Assembly: GCA_937969415.1 (NCBI GenBank)
Contig: CALBWK010000055.1
Location: forward strand, 1-47,358
Direction: 5' to 3'
DNA length: 47,358 bases
From: an uncultured Saprospiraceae bacterium
Lineage (GTDB): Bacteria > Bacteroidota > Bacteroidia > Chitinophagales > Saprospiraceae
Shown: positions 7,130 through 16,174 of the stretch, one piece after another
How positions within the stretch are numbered: the first letter of the stretch is position 1
How the letters are laid out: the number at the start of each line of letters is the position of its first letter
Position numbers and translations under genes: made by a program
Notes under the pieces: generated by a model
The model's input: the letters and a program-made list of their open reading frames with translations, nothing else
What the model was told of the DNA's origin: nothing
The model's database searches: none

Positions 7130-7730
7130 TATGGAATTTTTAGTGGATATTAATTCAGTAAATAATTCTCACGTTCAGTTTCAGGTGTCTCCTGGAGAAA
7201 TGGTTTACTGTCTTTCTAATGATAACTGTTCTTCAGTTTTGAATGGCCTAGTAAGGAAAGAAGACAATAAGGTTTCTGGCTCTGTTTTGGGCTATGACCT
7301 TAAGGATAAAAGCCCAAAGCAACTAAGAGATCTGAGAGGAGAAATTGGCTTTGTTGATGATGATTTGTATTTGTCAAAAGAGAATACTGTCCTAGAAAAT
7401 TTCGAACTATATTCAGCTGGATTCAGAGAACAGGCAAAGATGCTCAATAGTTTCAATAGACATCTGAGACATTTCGGCATTGACAAATCAGCTCTGGTTG
7501 CTGCCCTTAATCCTCGAGAGATATTTTTCACTAAATTGTCTCTATGTCTAGCTAAAGATCCTCGACTTGTAGTTGTACCCAAGGCCTTTACTTTTTCAAG
7601 TCAATTAGTTTTCAAGCAACAAATGAGTTATATCTATGAGCTCATTATGGATGGCGGCTTGACTTACATTGCAGCAATAAGCAACGAATCCTTGACAGAG
7701 AACTTTCCGGGTCGGGTTGTTACTTTGTAG
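7119..7730 (+). CDS. Degenerate FtsE-like ABC protein (pseudo-ATPase)
   Basis: 203 residues that follow the FtsE/LolD layout but lack catalytic motifs. After the PGEMVYCL strand the Walker A site is SNDNCSSV (33-40), without the GKS/T core. The Q-loop region reads [10 protein letters not shown] (77-86), with no glutamine. TVLENFELY matches the FtsE helix after it. The LSGGQ signature is replaced by [23 protein letters not shown] (142-157) aligns with the Walker B strand but lacks Asp-Glu. The H-loop is AAISNES. The frame is intact, so this is a conserved non-hydrolysing paralogue rather than a fresh pseudogene, by inference. An alternative ATG at 7131 follows the upstream stop directly. The last 11 bases overlap the convergent gene. 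Confidence 0.65.
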   Translation: MQNSMEFLVDINSVNNSHVQFQVSPGEMVYCLSNDNCSSVLNGLVRKEDNKVSGSVLGYDLKDKSPKQLRDLRGEIGFVDDDLYLSKENTVLENFELYSAGFREQAKMLNSFNRHLRHFGIDKSALVAALNPREIFFTKLSLCLAKDPRLVVVPKAFTFSSQLVFKQQMSYIYELIMDGGLTYIAAISNESLTENFPGRVVTL

Positions 7731-9834
7731 GCTGGGCTAGGGCTAAGGCCTCTTTTGCATTTTCTACAGGTATTTTACAGACCTTGTTCTGACACACATA
7801 TATCATTGTTGCCCCTTCTACAGATTTATCTTTAAGTAGCGCTAAATTTTCTTCTTTAGTCGTGCCCAGAAAAAGAGAATTACCAAGATAATTGGCCGCT
7901 AGGGCATCACGCTTGCTCATTGCCTCTGCTCCGACAATAGCAATCTCATAAGGACTATAGATTTTATCCAAAAGTAGTTGCAGCCAGTTACTATAGAAAC
8001 TCAGATACTCTGCTTTTTGTAATTGTGGTAACATATTATTGAGCATTTGCTCAGATTTGTCTAAGTAGTCTTTATTGTAGGTTAGTGTCCCTAGCGTAAA
8101 TAGACTTCTAGCCATAGAGGAGTTGGATGCTGGTATCACATTGTCATTGTACTCTGCTTTTTTAGCGACAAGTGGAGGGTCCAACTTGGATGTATAGTCA
8201 AACATTTTGGTTTCACTGTTGTAAAACTGCTCCACACAATAACTGGCTAAGCGCTCTGCTTTCTCTATCCATTGGTGATCTAGTGTTGCTTGATATATTT
8301 TTAGAAATGCGTGAATTGTCAGCGCATAATCATCTAGGAAACCATTGATGCTGGCTTTCCCATTTTTATGATTTCGAAATACTTGGCCATCTTTTTTTAT
8401 TTGATTAGACCATATAAAGTTGGCATTGCTCAGTGCCCTGTCTAAATAAGCTTGCTGACCTAAGGCATCATAAGCATCAAGATAACCAGCCAGCATTAAG
8501 GCATTCCAACTTGTGAGTATTTTATCGTCAGTACCGGGCCTTTCTCTATTGGCTCTATTATTAAAAAGTACTTGCTTTCCATCAGCCAGTATTTGTGTTA
8601 TGTCCTCCTTACTAAGGCTATGTTTTTTGGCAAGTGCTTCTACTGTCTGTACTTGATTGAGTATGGTGACATGTTCCCAGTTTCCAGATTTTTTTACATC
8701 ATAATATTCCTTGAATATATTTTGATGATTTTCATTCGTAATAAGAGATTCAATTTCTTCTTCTGACCATACATAGAATTTTCCTTCTTCTCCTTCACTA
8801 TCGGCATCTAGAGAAGAGTAGAAGCCACTTAGCTTAGACATCAATTCTCTTTCGACAAATTCTATAGTCTCTGTGACTACGTTTTTATACAATGGATTTT
8901 TTGTCAACTTATAGGCCTGTGCATAAATGCTGACCATCTGGCCGTTATCGTACAACATCTTCTCGAAGTGAGGTACTAGCCACTTAGCATCTGTTGAGTA
9001 ACGTGCAAAGCCACCCCCAAGATGATCGTAGATACCACCCATTGCCATCTTATCCAATGCTGTCAAGGTTGTCGATAATGAAGCTTCATCTCCTGTCAAC
9101 CAATGATATTTCATCAGAAATTCATAACTATTGGGCATCGGAAACTTAGGCGCACCTGTACGACCTCCATATTCGGGGTCATATTTAGTAAGGCATTTCC
9201 GTACTATAGACTGCATATCTTCTTTCTTGGCAGAGAATGGATTGGCATTGACTGCTATTAGGTTTGATTCTACAATGCCATCAGTAAGCTGAGCTGCTGA
9301 TTCAGTAAGTTTGTTTGGTTCATCTCTTTTGATTTGAATGAATTGCTCTAAGATTTTCAACCACTGCTCCCTTGGATAATAAGTGCCTGCATATAATGGT
9401 CTACCATCGGGTAGAGCTATAGCATTCAATGGCCACCCTCCATGGCCGCTAATAAGCTGGGCTGCAGTCATATAGACATCATCGACATCAGGTCGCTCTT
9501 CTCTATCCACTTTTATTGGAACAAAATGTTCATTCATTATCTGAGCAACTGTGGAATCTTCAAATGACTCATGCTCCATCACATGGCACCAGTGACAAGC
9601 TGAATAACCTACAGAAATGATCAGCAATTTGTCTTCTTTCTGGGCCTTTTCTAGGGCCTCTTGGCCCCACGGATACCAGTCTACAGGATTATAAGCGTGT
9701 TGCAGTAAATATGGACTGGACTCGTTAATCAATCGATTCGACTTCTTTCCAGCGTGTAAGGTGTTGGATGTTTTTTGGTCGCAACCTGATAGGATTAAGA
9801 TAATTAAGGCGGTAAAAAAGGTGTAAATTTTCAT
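7720..9834 (-). CDS. DUF255/thioredoxin-domain lipoprotein (YyaL/SSP411 family)
   Basis: About 704 residues from the ATG at 9834 (an ATG at 9849 is also in frame). The signal peptide ends in a lipobox, ILSGC, so the protein is probably an exported lipoprotein; most relatives are cytoplasmic. The N-terminal thioredoxin-like domain has the family signature [10 protein letters not shown] with a CxxC-type pair, preceded by [10 protein letters not shown] long (alpha/alpha) barrel follows, with [15 protein letters not shown] and [12 protein letters not shown]. The biochemical role of this family is unsettled. It is convergent with the pseudo-ABC gene, with an 11-base overlap at the 3' ends. Confidence 0.85.
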   Translation of the reverse strand: MKIYTFFTALIILILSGCDQKTSNTLHAGKKSNRLINESSPYLLQHAYNPVDWYPWGQEALEKAQKEDKLLIISVGYSACHWCHVMEHESFEDSTVAQIMNEHFVPIKVDREERPDVDDVYMTAAQLISGHGGWPLNAIALPDGRPLYAGTYYPREQWLKILEQFIQIKRDEPNKLTESAAQLTDGIVESNLIAVNANPFSAKKEDMQSIVRKCLTKYDPEYGGRTGAPKFPMPNSYEFLMKYHWLTGDEASLSTTLTALDKMAMGGIYDHLGGGFARYSTDAKWLVPHFEKMLYDNGQMVSIYAQAYKLTKNPLYKNVVTETIEFVERELMSKLSGFYSSLDADSEGEEGKFYVWSEEEIESLITNENHQNIFKEYYDVKKSGNWEHVTILNQVQTVEALAKKHSLSKEDITQILADGKQVLFNNRANRERPGTDDKILTSWNALMLAGYLDAYDALGQQAYLDRALSNANFIWSNQIKKDGQVFRNHKNGKASINGFLDDYALTIHAFLKIYQATLDHQWIEKAERLASYCVEQFYNSETKMFDYTSKLDPPLVAKKAEYNDNVIPASNSSMARSLFTLGTLTYNKDYLDKSEQMLNNMLPQLQKAEYLSFYSNWLQLLLDKIYSPYEIAIVGAEAMSKRDALAANYLGNSLFLGTTKEENLALLKDKSVEGATMIYVCQNKVCKIPVENAKEALALAQPTK

Positions 9835-9859
9835 ATTTCTACAATTCATACAAGGAGGG

Positions 9860-9867
9860 CAAATATA
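9860..9867 (-). promoter_or_regulatory. -7 promoter element of the DUF255 lipoprotein gene
   Basis: Read on the minus strand, 9867-9860 is TATATTTG, an exact TAnnTTTG match 10 bases before the ATG at 9849 and 25 before the ATG at 9834. No clear -33 TTG is visible. Confidence 0.4.
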
Positions 9868-9946
9868 CTCTTATGCTCTTCACTCTTAACTATAGATTAT
9901 CAGAAAGGCTTCATTATCAGATATTTAAGCTATTTTCAGACGTAAT

Positions 9947-10435
9947 ATGCACGATGGATTTACTTTTAACTGGAGAAGACTTAACGGGGACAAGATCGAA
10001 GGCTCTATCGTCGACAGAGTTAGTGAGACTTTAGAGTCCGAGAAACTTAAAGGATATAAGATTAAAGTGTGTATAGGCTCAGATTCTCTTCAGCGTTCCA
10101 AGGTTATAGATTTTGCTACTGTCATCGTTTTTCTAAGGGAAAATAAAGGCGGTTTTATGTTTATAAGTAATGATAAGGTTTTTCAGGAGATGTCCTTGAA
10201 GGAGAGAATGGTCTCTGAAGTCGCTAGATCTGTCGATATAGCTTATAGATTGTGTGATATATTTGACAAATTTGGCGTAGAATTAGAAGTGCATGCTGAT
10301 ATCAACACAGATCCTAATTTTAAGTCTCATATCGCCTTAAAGGAAGCTATGGGATATATTAGATCAATGGGATTTGTATTTAAGGCCAAACCAGAGGCTT
10401 TTGCAAGTTCCTCTTGTGCTGATAAATGCATTTGA
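9947..10435 (+). CDS. RNase H-like YkuK family protein (DUF458)
   Basis: 162 residues, the usual length of the YkuK/DUF458 family. Recognisable parts are the KVCIGSDSLQ strand with an acidic residue in the first core strand, FATVIVFL, and VELEVHADINTDPNFKSH. The acidic residues in these strands resemble the RNase H-fold active site; substrate and role are unknown. It starts at the ATG at 9947, divergent from the DUF255 gene, and is followed after 32 bases by the M16 peptidase gene, so it may lead that operon. Confidence 0.75.
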   Translation: MHDGFTFNWRRLNGDKIEGSIVDRVSETLESEKLKGYKIKVCIGSDSLQRSKVIDFATVIVFLRENKGGFMFISNDKVFQEMSLKERMVSEVARSVDIAYRLCDIFDKFGVELEVHADINTDPNFKSHIALKEAMGYIRSMGFVFKAKPEAFASSSCADKCI

Positions 10436-10467
10436 TTATCATTGAGTACATTTTACAAAACACCTGT

Positions 10468-11790
10468 ATGAGACAAATAATAAGCTTATTACTACTGTTT
10501 ATGGCTGGCAGCCTATTCAGTCAGATGAACAAAATTGACTATGTCGAGTATGATCTTGATAATGGTCTACACGTTATCCTACATCAAGATGCTTCTACAC
10601 CAATTGTAGCAGTATCAGTTATGTATCACGTAGGATCCAAAAACGAAAATCCAGATAGAACTGGATTTGCCCATTTCTTTGAGCATTTACTTTTTGAAGG
10701 ATCAGAAAACATCGGACGAGGAGAGTATGACTCCTATGTCGAGAGTGCTGGTGGAACGCTTAATGCAAACACGAGTAATGATAGGACATTTTATTATGAG
10801 ATTCTGCCTTCTAATCAGCTTGAGCTAGGCTTGTGGCTTGAGTCTGAAAGAATGCTTCATGCCAAGGTAGATATCAATGGTGTAGAGACCCAAAGAGAAG
10901 TTGTCAAAGAAGAAAGGAGACAAAGGATAGATAATCAACCTTATGGTTCAGTAGTACAAGAATCTATGAAGAGGATCTACAAGAAGCATCCTTATAGATG
11001 GCCTGTAATAGGATCTATGGAGCATCTCAATGCTGCTGTAGAAGCAGATTATAAGCAGTTTTATAAAGACTTTTATGTTCCTAATAATGCAGTACTTAGT
11101 CTTGCTGGTGATTTGGACATCAATCAAGCTAAGATATGGGTCGAAAAATATTTTGGTTCTATACCTAAATCAACAAAGGAAATCTATAGACCCAATGTCG
11201 TAGAAGAACCATTAGGTGGAGAGGTTAGGGATACTATATATGATAATATCCAATTGCCAGCAGTTATCCAGACATACAGAATCCCTGCTCAAGGAACTCC
11301 AGAATTCTATGCTGTTTCTATGATGGCGACCTTGTTATCTCAAGGTAATTCTTCTCGATTGACTAAGTCTCTTGTAGATGATCAGCAAAAGGCACTTTTT
11401 GTAGGAGCCTTTCCTTTTAATCTAGAAGATCCAGGTGTAACTATTGCTTTTGCTATTTGCAATGCAGGAATAGAGCCTAATGATGTAGAGGCTTCTATAG
11501 ATGCAGAAATCCAAAAGGTAAAAACGGAGCTTATAAGTGATGAGGAATATGAAAAATTGAGAAATCAGATTGAAAATGATTTTGTCAGTTCAAATTCGAG
11601 AGTTGCTGGTATCGCTGAGAGTTTAGCTAATTACCATATGTATTACGGAGATGCTAGTCTTATAAATACGGAAATAGACAGATACCTAGCCGTAACTAAA
11701 GAAGATATCATGGCCGCTGCCCAAAAGTTCTTTACTAAGGATAACAGAGTCGTCTTATATTATATGCCTAAGCCTGTAGAACAACCATAA
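10468..11790 (+). CDS. M16 family zinc peptidase, catalytic member
   Basis: 440 residues from the ATG at 10468, which opens with a signal peptide (MRQIISLLLLFMAGSLFSQ); an in-frame ATG at 10426 would bury this signal and overlap the previous gene. The inverted zinc motif HFFEH is at about 69-73, and the downstream glutamate cluster VVKEERRQR supplies the third ligand region. It is a pitrilysin-fold peptidase of the M16B two-subunit type, presumably periplasmic. The next gene, 15 bases on, encodes its non-catalytic partner. Confidence 0.9.
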   Translation: MRQIISLLLLFMAGSLFSQMNKIDYVEYDLDNGLHVILHQDASTPIVAVSVMYHVGSKNENPDRTGFAHFFEHLLFEGSENIGRGEYDSYVESAGGTLNANTSNDRTFYYEILPSNQLELGLWLESERMLHAKVDINGVETQREVVKEERRQRIDNQPYGSVVQESMKRIYKKHPYRWPVIGSMEHLNAAVEADYKQFYKDFYVPNNAVLSLAGDLDINQAKIWVEKYFGSIPKSTKEIYRPNVVEEPLGGEVRDTIYDNIQLPAVIQTYRIPAQGTPEFYAVSMMATLLSQGNSSRLTKSLVDDQQKALFVGAFPFNLEDPGVTIAFAICNAGIEPNDVEASIDAEIQKVKTELISDEEYEKLRNQIENDFVSSNSRVAGIAESLANYHMYYGDASLINTEIDRYLAVTKEDIMAAAQKFFTKDNRVVLYYMPKPVEQP

Positions 11791-11805
11791 TTAAAACTGA
11801 GAATA

Positions 11806-13959
11806 ATGAAATTTATAAACATATATATTTTTGTACTTGCTGGATTACTATTTTGGCAATGTACACCTAAGGTCGCAGAAGTAATTGACGTTCCTGTAGA
11901 GCAGGAGCCTATGGTTAAAAATGTGCAAGCTTGGCGATCTGCAGTCCCCGAAGCAGGAGAAGCTAGAAAAATTGAAATGGGCGAGTACAATGTATTCACT
12001 ATGGATAACGGTATGAAAGTTATCGTGGTTGAAAATCATAAACTGCCAAGAGTATCTTACTCTATTTCTCTTAATTCTGATCCTATTGTAGAGGGTGATA
12101 AAGCTGGGTACGTTAGTGCCGCAGGAGATTTGATGGGTAGAGGTACTAAAACGAGAACCAAAGCTGAAATAGATAAATCCATTGATCAAATAGGGGCGAG
12201 TCTATCTACTTTTTCTACAGGAATGTTTGGTAGTTCATTGACTAAGCATCAACACACCATGCTTGATATTTACTCTGATGTATTATTAAATCCTTCTTTT
12301 CCCAAAGAGGAATTTGATAAGATAAAAACACAGACGCTATCTGGATTGCAATCTTCCAAGGATGATCCTAATTCTATAGCCTCTAATGTTGCAGGTATTG
12401 TGAATTATGGAGAAGGGCACCCTTACTCAGAAGTTGTGACAGAAGAGACTGTTAATAAGATTGATTTGGCGAGTTGTAAGAAGTATTATGCGGATCATTT
12501 CAAACCTAATAATGCTTACTTGACAATAGTAGGTGATATTACTTTGGCAGAGGCAAAAGCAAATGCCAATAAATATTTTGGCAGTTGGAAGAAAGGTACT
12601 GTGCCAACCGCAAGTTATCAACTTCCTGCACGACCAGATAAAACTTCTGTTGCATTTGCCCATAAAGAAGGAGCTGTACAATCAGTTATAAATGTCACTT
12701 ATCCAGTAGATATGGCACCGGGAAGTGATGATGAATTAAGATCCTCATTAATGAATGCGATACTGGGTGGTGGTGTATTCTTAGGGAGATTAATGCAAAA
12801 CTTAAGAGAGGATAAAGCTTATACTTATGGAGCTCGTTCTTCTATAAGTTCTGACAAATTAGTGGGAAGGTTTAATGCTGGAGCTAGTGTACGTAATGAA
12901 GTTACAGATAGCTCTATTGTAGAATTCATCTACGAAATGGACAGGATAGTCAACGAGCCAGTTTCGGCTAAAGATTTGCAGCTAGCTAAAAACTCTATGG
13001 CTGGTTCTTTTGCGAGATCATTAGAATCACCTCAGAGCTTAGCCAGATATGCACGTAATATTGTTAGATATAATCTTCCTGAAGATCATTACACGACTTA
13101 TCTAGAGAGATTGGATGCCGTTACTGCAAGCCAAGTACAAGCAACAGCGAGAAAATATATTACTTCAGGAAATGCCAATATAGTAGTTGTAGGAAATCAA
13201 GATGAAATTGCTGATAAGCTAGTGCGATTTGATGGCGATGGTGTAATTGACTTTTATGACGCTTTCGGTAATAAGATAGAAATAGATAACTCTGTTATTC
13301 CTGATGGTATCACTGCAGAGTCTGTCATAGCTAAATTCATTGATAGGTCAGGAGGAAAAGATAAGTTAGAAGGACTTAAGTCTCTAGAGACCCATTATAC
13401 AATGAATGCAATGGGTATGGATCTCAATGTCGATACCTATAAGATGGCGCCTAATAAAGTTCAAATGAAAATCACTACAGGTGGTCAAGTCTTCCAAGAG
13501 CAGACTTTTGATGGCGTGAAAGGATATCGTGGTGGTATGGGAAGCGGTGGTGTTGTTACAGAAGGCGCAGGCTTTGATGAACTCAAGAAAATGGCCATAA
13601 TGTTTGAGCATCTTAATTATCTTAAAGACGATTACAAACTTGAGCTCAAAGGCCTAGATAATGTAAATGGAGAATCTTGCTACAAGATTGCCATTACAGA
13701 TCCTAGTGGACAGAAGTCAACAGAGTATTATGGCGCAAAGTCAGGTTATCTGCTAAGAACGCTAGCTGTGAATACTCCAGAAGGACGTGATCCAGTAACT
13801 ATGGTTACAGATTTCTCTGATTATCAGGAAGTTAATGGTATAAGTCAACCTGGAACAGTTTCAGTAAGTGGCGTAGGACCTGCACCAATGAAAATGGTGC
13901 TTAAAGAATTTAAGGTCAATGAAAATATTGATGCTTCAATTTTTGAGATTAAGGAATAA
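11806..13959 (+). CDS. M16 family non-catalytic lipoprotein fused to a LolA-like domain
   Basis: 717 residues. The signal peptide ends in a lipobox-like LLFWQC, so the protein is a probable lipoprotein. Residues about 55-470 form an M16 unit in which the zinc motif HxxEH is absent (the equivalent stretch reads SAAGDLMGRGT), as in M16B partner subunits. The family's R/Y-type C-terminal motif region (NLREDKAYTYGARSS) is retained. Residues about 490-717 are an added domain resembling LolA-type lipoprotein-sorting proteins (AKFIDRSGGKDKLEGLKSL, then TYKMAPNKVQMKI). It forms a pair with the catalytic gene upstream and ends at a strong terminator. Confidence 0.85.
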   Translation: MKFINIYIFVLAGLLFWQCTPKVAEVIDVPVEQEPMVKNVQAWRSAVPEAGEARKIEMGEYNVFTMDNGMKVIVVENHKLPRVSYSISLNSDPIVEGDKAGYVSAAGDLMGRGTKTRTKAEIDKSIDQIGASLSTFSTGMFGSSLTKHQHTMLDIYSDVLLNPSFPKEEFDKIKTQTLSGLQSSKDDPNSIASNVAGIVNYGEGHPYSEVVTEETVNKIDLASCKKYYADHFKPNNAYLTIVGDITLAEAKANANKYFGSWKKGTVPTASYQLPARPDKTSVAFAHKEGAVQSVINVTYPVDMAPGSDDELRSSLMNAILGGGVFLGRLMQNLREDKAYTYGARSSISSDKLVGRFNAGASVRNEVTDSSIVEFIYEMDRIVNEPVSAKDLQLAKNSMAGSFARSLESPQSLARYARNIVRYNLPEDHYTTYLERLDAVTASQVQATARKYITSGNANIVVVGNQDEIADKLVRFDGDGVIDFYDAFGNKIEIDNSVIPDGITAESVIAKFIDRSGGKDKLEGLKSLETHYTMNAMGMDLNVDTYKMAPNKVQMKITTGGQVFQEQTFDGVKGYRGGMGSGGVVTEGAGFDELKKMAIMFEHLNYLKDDYKLELKGLDNVNGESCYKIAITDPSGQKSTEYYGAKSGYLLRTLAVNTPEGRDPVTMVTDFSDYQEVNGISQPGTVSVSGVGPAPMKMVLKEFKVNENIDASIFEIKE

Positions 13960-13988
13960 CAACCAACTTTTTTAAGTAACTAACTATA

Positions 13989-14026
13989 GAGGATAGCACT
14001 AGACTTAGTGTTATCCTCTTCTTTTT
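13989..14026 (+). terminator. Rho-independent terminator after the M16 pair
   Basis: A 13-base stem (GAGGATAGCACTA at 13989-14001 with TAGTGTTATCCTC at 14006-14018, one G-U pair) has loop GACT and is followed by TTCTTTTT. It separates the M16 operon from the menaquinone operon. Confidence 0.85.
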
Positions 14027-14063
14027 GGTGAACACTAAGCACCGAACTCATATTTATATTAGT

Positions 14064-15098
14064 GTGAAGGCAAGATTCAAACCTTACAGATTAGACTTTA
14101 AGCGACCTAGTGGTACGTCAAGAGGTGTACTCAAGACAAAGGATAGTTGGGTGCTCATATTAGAAGATATGGAGGCAAGAGGTTATGGCGAATGCTCTGT
14201 CATAAGAGGGCTCAGTCCAGATTTGAATTACGATATTACAGAGAGGATCGCATTGCTGTGTGAAATTATCAATTCTGTAGGTCCGCCATCTTTAGAAGAT
14301 CCTGTTTTCGCTAATATGCCAGCACTTAAGTTTTGTTATGAGATGGCTTTGAGAGATTTGAAGACGGGGGGACAGCGCAATCTTTTTGAGACTGACTTTT
14401 TAAAAGGGAAGGGAATACATATTAATGGTCTAGTATGGATGGGTGAGCCGCAGTATATGATAGACCAAATCAAGGATAAGATTGAGCAAGGATATTCTTG
14501 TATTAAGATAAAAGTTGCTGCAATAGAATTCCACGATGAATGTGAGGTGCTAAAGCATATCCGACGTGAATATGATCCTCGTGATATTGAAATTCGCTTG
14601 GATGCTAATGGAGGTTTCGCAATTGATGACGCAAAGGAGAAGTTAAAGCGTTTAGCTGAATTCAACATACACTCTATAGAGCAGCCAATTGCAGTCCAAC
14701 AATGGGATCAAATGTCTGATTTGTGTGAAGCACAAATTATAGATATTGCACTTGATGAGGAATTAATTGGTGTCACCACAAAGAATAAAGCCGAGTTGTT
14801 AGAGATTATTCGACCTCAGTATATCATATTGAAACCTAGTCTACTAGGTGGGTTTTCGCAGAGCCAGGAGTGGATAGATCTCGCTAATAAAGTAAAGATA
14901 GGTTGGTGGGTAACATCTGCCCTAGAGTCTAATATCGGACTCAATGCCATTGCACAATGGACGGCTACTTTAAATTCTGATAGGCCTCAAGGTCTAGGAA
15001 CTGGACAGTTATTTACAAATAATATAGATGCTCCCCTCTATATCAAAGAAGGTCACCTATTCTATGGTGATGGTGCCTGGAGCCTCAATCCGATATAA
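14064..15098 (+). CDS. menC: o-Succinylbenzoate synthase MenC
   Basis: 344 residues from the GTG at 14064. An in-frame TTG at 14025 lies in the terminator's T-run, and the conserved family N-terminus begins at KARFKPYRLDFKRPSGTSRG. Enolase-superfamily residues are visible: the KIKVAA lysine pair, DANGGF, the EQP metal-ligand strand, LDEEL and KPSLLGG. It dehydrates SHCHC to o-succinylbenzoate in menaquinone synthesis. It leads the tightly packed menC-menE-menF-menD operon; menE starts at the next base after the stop codon. Confidence 0.9.
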   Translation: MKARFKPYRLDFKRPSGTSRGVLKTKDSWVLILEDMEARGYGECSVIRGLSPDLNYDITERIALLCEIINSVGPPSLEDPVFANMPALKFCYEMALRDLKTGGQRNLFETDFLKGKGIHINGLVWMGEPQYMIDQIKDKIEQGYSCIKIKVAAIEFHDECEVLKHIRREYDPRDIEIRLDANGGFAIDDAKEKLKRLAEFNIHSIEQPIAVQQWDQMSDLCEAQIIDIALDEELIGVTTKNKAELLEIIRPQYIILKPSLLGGFSQSQEWIDLANKVKIGWWVTSALESNIGLNAIAQWTATLNSDRPQGLGTGQLFTNNIDAPLYIKEGHLFYGDGAWSLNPI

Positions 15099-16145
15099 AT
15101 GCCTTTACTTATAGATGACAACTTAATAGAGTTTGATAATCTTGATTTGATTGACAAACTTGCGGTAGCTCATAAGGAGTTGAGGGGTGTTGCAGAATTT
15201 TTGCAACTCTGGTGGAGTGATATGGATTCTATTGATGTGAAAACTTCAGGCTCTACTGGTAAACCTAAAGTTATAGCCTTACCCAAAGAAGCTATGATTA
15301 AGAGTGCGCTAAAGACAGCTGAATATTTTCAATACAAAGCGGGTGATACAGTGCTTAACAGTCTGCCAATAGAGTTTATTGCAGGTAAGATGATGATCGT
15401 CCGAGCGATTGTCAGCAAGCTCAACTTAATCGTTGTATCTCCGACGAGTGTGCCTCTAGATGGATTAGGGGATTATGAGTTGGCCTTTGTACCGATGACA
15501 CCATATCAATTGCAAAAGACAATCAGCCAAAACTCTAAAGAATTAGGACAAGTGAGAAAGATCTTGCTTGGGGGCGGACCTGTGGCAGATTCCTTGATAA
15601 ACAATATCTCTCTACTAGCGCCAGAAATCTATCACGGTTATGGTATGACAGAAACGATAACACATATTGCGGTTAGAAATCTGTCTAAGGGTGCAATAGC
15701 ATTTAGCTTATTACCTGGTATTGAAGTAGTTATTGGAGGTCAAGGCGAGCTAGTAATAGAAGCTGATCACTTACCGGAGCACATTGTCACGACTGATATT
15801 GGAGAGTTATATGGAGATAATGGATTCCTATGGCTAGGCAGACTCGACAATGTCATTAACACTGGAGGGGTCAAGGTGCATCCAGAGGCTATTGAGAAGG
15901 TGCTCAAGCCTCTATTGCCTTGTGACTGCATCATCATAGGTCAGGAGGATAGAGTATTAGGACAGCGAGTAGTGTGTGTGCTGGAAGCTCATAAGCTACC
16001 GCAAGACTTATTCAATCTATTTGATAAGCACCTTGATAAATTTCAGAGACCCAAAGCGGTTTTTTTATTACCGTCATTTATCAGAACTTCAACTCAAAAA
16101 ATTCAAAGGAAACCTACCTTCAAAGCTGCTCTTGACAACCTTTGA
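15099..16145 (+). CDS. menE: o-Succinylbenzoate-CoA ligase MenE, short form
   Basis: 348 residues, about 100 fewer than typical MenE. The missing part is the N-terminal region ahead of the phosphate loop. Retained adenylation motifs are TSGSTGKPKVI (P-loop), YHGYGMTET, the TTDIGELYGDNGFLWLGRLD hinge, GGVKVHPEAIE, and a C-terminal catalytic lysine region KIQRKPTFK. It activates o-succinylbenzoate to its CoA thioester. It starts immediately after the menC stop and is followed by menF after 29 bases. Confidence 0.85.
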   Translation: MPLLIDDNLIEFDNLDLIDKLAVAHKELRGVAEFLQLWWSDMDSIDVKTSGSTGKPKVIALPKEAMIKSALKTAEYFQYKAGDTVLNSLPIEFIAGKMMIVRAIVSKLNLIVVSPTSVPLDGLGDYELAFVPMTPYQLQKTISQNSKELGQVRKILLGGGPVADSLINNISLLAPEIYHGYGMTETITHIAVRNLSKGAIAFSLLPGIEVVIGGQGELVIEADHLPEHIVTTDIGELYGDNGFLWLGRLDNVINTGGVKVHPEAIEKVLKPLLPCDCIIIGQEDRVLGQRVVCVLEAHKLPQDLFNLFDKHLDKFQRPKAVFLLPSFIRTSTQKIQRKPTFKAALDNL

Positions 16146-16174
16146 TGTACTATATTGTTTGATTTTTGTTAGCT

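Noticed and set aside
11848-12189. 113-codon open frame on the minus strand
   Set aside because: It is antisense to the signal peptide and M16 domain, with no promoter or recognisable domain.
14025-14063. TTG or GTG start for menC at 14025/14028
   Set aside because: The TTG lies in the T-run at the end of the terminator; the GTG at 14064 matches the family N-terminus.
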